From Thioalkalivibrio sp. (lineage in GTDB: Bacteria; Pseudomonadota; Gammaproteobacteria; Ectothiorhodospirales; Ectothiorhodospiraceae), in assembly GCA_003555285.1 (NCBI GenBank), contig PWGH01000296.1:1-8108 (forward strand): DNA of 8,108 bases. The letters run 5' to 3'. Made by a program: the position numbers and the translations under genes. Under the pieces are notes generated by a model, which worked only from the letters and a program-made list of their open reading frames with translations, was not told where the DNA came from and did no database searches. Shown here in pieces: positions 6,645 to 8,108 of the stretch; position 1 is the first letter of the stretch, and each line of letters starts with the position of its first letter.

Positions 6645-7343
6645 ATGGCAGACCGCAACAGCGACCGACAGCGACGGATCGAGGCCCTGATCAACCAATT
6701 GATCCGCGATTTCCGGGAAACCGCTTCCAGCACCGGCACCGGCATTCCGGATCCGCGACTGCTCGAAGCCGTGCGCAAGGTGCCTCGGGATGCCTTCGTC
6801 GAAGGTCCTGATGTCACTGCGGCCTGGGACAATCGGGCCTTGCCCATCGGCCATGGGCAAACCATCTCGCAGCCCTTCGTCGTGGCCCTGATGACCCAGC
6901 TGCTCGAACTCACGCCGCAGAGCCGGGTCTTGGAGATTGGCACCGGTTCCGGGTACCAGGCGGCGGTGCTGGCGGAGTTGGCGGGCGAGGTTTACAGTGT
7001 CGAATACGTGCCGGAGCTGGCCGAGGTCGCGGCCCAACGCCTAAACGACCTCGGCTATCGCAACGTGCAGGTGCGCAGCGGCGACGGTCGTGAAGGGTGG
7101 TCTGAGGCCGCACCCTTCGATGGCGTCCTGGTCACGGCCGGGGCCGCCGAGATCCCTCCGGCGCTGATTCAACAGGTGCGCGTCGGCGGACGTTTGGTGA
7201 TCCCCATCGATGCCCCGTGGGCGGGACAGGACCTGATCCTCGGGACCAAGCAGGAGGATGGCTCCCTGTCGCAACAGCGCGTGCTGGCGGTGATGTTCGT
7301 ACCGTTGGTGGGGGGTGAAACGACCGGGACTGGCGCGGGGTGA
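6645..7343 (+). CDS. pcm: Protein-L-isoaspartate O-methyltransferase (Pcm)
   Basis: Pcm uses S-adenosylmethionine to methylate L-isoaspartyl residues that form in ageing proteins, which starts their repair to aspartate. It acts in the cytoplasm. The 232-residue product has the family signature in order: VPRDAFV (46-52), the acceptor-site segment ALPIGHGQTISQP (65-77, with conserved S75), SAM motif I VLEIGTGSGYQ (95-105), the acidic end of strand 2 in VYSVEYV (E120), the SGDG segment (145-148), the post-II motif FDGVLVTAGAAEIP (158-171) and the closing VMFVPLVGG (216-224). It is somewhat longer than E. coli Pcm (208 residues), mainly at the N-terminus. The ATG at 6645 has GGAGG 5 nt upstream; a TTG at 6633 in the same frame overlaps that site and is less likely. 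The usual surE-pcm-nlpD-rpoS neighbours are absent from the window. Confidence 0.95.
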   Translation: MADRNSDRQRRIEALINQLIRDFRETASSTGTGIPDPRLLEAVRKVPRDAFVEGPDVTAAWDNRALPIGHGQTISQPFVVALMTQLLELTPQSRVLEIGTGSGYQAAVLAELAGEVYSVEYVPELAEVAAQRLNDLGYRNVQVRSGDGREGWSEAAPFDGVLVTAGAAEIPPALIQQVRVGGRLVIPIDAPWAGQDLILGTKQEDGSLSQQRVLAVMFVPLVGGETTGTGAG

Positions 7344-7383
7344 AGCTTGCGCAGGCCGGGCCGCTTCGGTACAAAAGCAAGCT
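7344..7383 (+). promoter_or_regulatory. Inverted repeat flanking a candidate promoter, upstream of the last gene
   Basis: AGCTTGC (7344-7350) and GCAAGCT (7377-7383) are exact inverted copies 26 bp apart. Between and overlapping them lie TTGCGC (7347-7352) and TACAAA (7370-7375), separated by 17 bp, which resemble -35 and -10 boxes at three and four of six bases. The left arm starts directly after the pcm stop codon, so the repeat could also fold in the pcm mRNA 3' end. Whether it is an operator pair, an RNA stem or chance is open. Confidence 0.35.
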
Positions 7384-7410
7384 CTCTGGCACAGCAGGCG
7401 GATCGATCTC

Positions 7411-8108
7411 ATGGCAGACGCGAAACCCGGACCCCGGCCCGACTCCTTTCCCTTCGGCAGCATCGGTGTGGAGAGCCAGGCCGCGTTGCAGTATCAATTC
7501 GACAAGCACCAGGCCCATCTGGCGACCTTGCCGGACGACGCGCCGCTGATCGAACGCGCCCATGTGGTGTTGGACATGAGCGAGGCTCTGATCGGTCTGG
7601 AGCGCGGGGCACAGGCCTGGGACCTTGTCCGGCCCTTGCTCGAGCCGCTGTTGGCGGCCGATGCCTGGCAGGAGGCGGTGGAGGCCTGCGACGTGCTCTA
7701 TCGCACCGAACAGGAGGAATCCATCCTCGCGCTGGCACATGGCGTCTGGCTGAGTGTCACCTACCCGGTCCGGGCACAGACCACCGTGACCCTGCTCGGC
7801 CATGTGGTGGACGAAACGCCGGAGCAGGCCGACGGCGCTGCCGTGGCCGCCATGGTGGCGCACTACATCGCCGGCCTGCGCAGCGAGGGCCGGGAACGCG
7901 AAAGCCTGATGTTTCTCACCACCCAGATCATTGCCCGGGTCGCGCGCCGCCACCGCGGCATCGAGGATCAGGAAACGCTGGATACCTGGATCGAAATGTA
8001 CGAGCTCAACAACACCGACAAGTTGCTGCCGCGCCTGGCGCTGATGCTCGATGCCATCGTCGCCGAGCACTGGTGGTTCGATCGGAACGAACTGCGCGCG
8101 CGCCTGCC
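7411..8108 (+). CDS. Unrecognised soluble helical protein, 3' end outside the window
   Basis: An open frame of 232 codons runs from ATG 7411 to the right edge without a stop. I do not recognise the family. The translation has no signal peptide or membrane segment, one cysteine (C93), and a regular run of amphipathic helices rich in Ala, Leu and Glu. These include AWDLVRPLLEPLLAADAWQE (69-88), EAVEACDVLYR (88-98), HGVWLSVTYPV (110-120) and, near the edge, DKLLPRLALMLDAIV (203-217) followed by WWFDRNELRARL. The helix spacing recalls TPR-like or all-helical scaffold proteins, but no motif proves this. Codon use and third-position GC match the neighbouring genes, and the opposite-strand frame shows no known motif. 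The start has only a weak AGGCGG site (7396-7401) 9 nt upstream. Confidence 0.75.
   Translation, partial: MADAKPGPRPDSFPFGSIGVESQAALQYQFDKHQAHLATLPDDAPLIERAHVVLDMSEALIGLERGAQAWDLVRPLLEPLLAADAWQEAVEACDVLYRTEQEESILALAHGVWLSVTYPVRAQTTVTLLGHVVDETPEQADGAAVAAMVAHYIAGLRSEGRERESLMFLTTQIIARVARRHRGIEDQETLDTWIEMYELNNTDKLLPRLALMLDAIVAEHWWFDRNELRARL

Noticed and set aside
7132..8070. A 312-codon minus-strand frame covering the end of pcm and the last gene.
   Set aside because: It overlaps the conserved C-terminus of pcm, and its translation shows no family motif. The plus-strand frame starting at 7411 stays open to the edge and has codon usage like its neighbours, so it is preferred.

Overview
This is a high-GC stretch of ordinary bacterial chromosome with nine protein-coding genes, the last one running off the right edge. 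Codon use, good Shine-Dalgarno sites and the gene families suggest a gammaproteobacterium. An NADP-type GdhA, a DsrC/TusE-family protein, a VKOR-thioredoxin fusion and an ExeM/NucH-type nuclease together would suit the sulfur-oxidising Chromatiales/Ectothiorhodospiraceae. That placement is inference from gene content, not from a marker gene. No rRNA, tRNA, CRISPR array, transposase or phage gene was seen.

Layout. Positions 1-90 hold a tandem array of a 14-bp unit, cut by the left edge. It is followed by about 170 bp of leader and then gdhA (+, 263-1612). Convergent to it, with only 18 bp between, is a secreted endonuclease/exonuclease/phosphatase-family nuclease (-, 1631-3436). A 235-bp divergent intergenic region separates the nuclease from a small DsrC/TusE-like protein (+, 3672-3965). 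A strong GC-rich hairpin lies between that gene and a convergent IalB-family secreted protein (-, 4026-4553). After a 257-bp divergent intergenic region, five genes run rightward: a MoaD-like beta-grasp protein (4811-5056), a VKOR-thioredoxin fusion (5161-6066), a two-CBS-domain protein (6166-6594), a protein-L-isoaspartate methyltransferase (6645-7343) and an unrecognised helical protein (7411 to the edge). The 50-100 bp gaps and separate promoter candidates suggest several short transcription units rather than one operon.

How the genes relate. GdhA assimilates ammonia. The nuclease and the IalB protein act outside the cytoplasm, and the VKOR fusion would feed disulfides to periplasmic proteins such as the four-cysteine IalB protein. 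The CBS protein and Pcm are probably energy-sensing and protein-repair functions. Three small redox or sulfur-type proteins lack a hallmark residue: the DsrC/TusE-like protein has no second cysteine and lacks the usual insertion, the MoaD-like protein has no C-terminal Gly-Gly, and the VKOR domain has CxxG instead of CxxC. These are the observations most worth following. No clearly new multi-gene system is visible.
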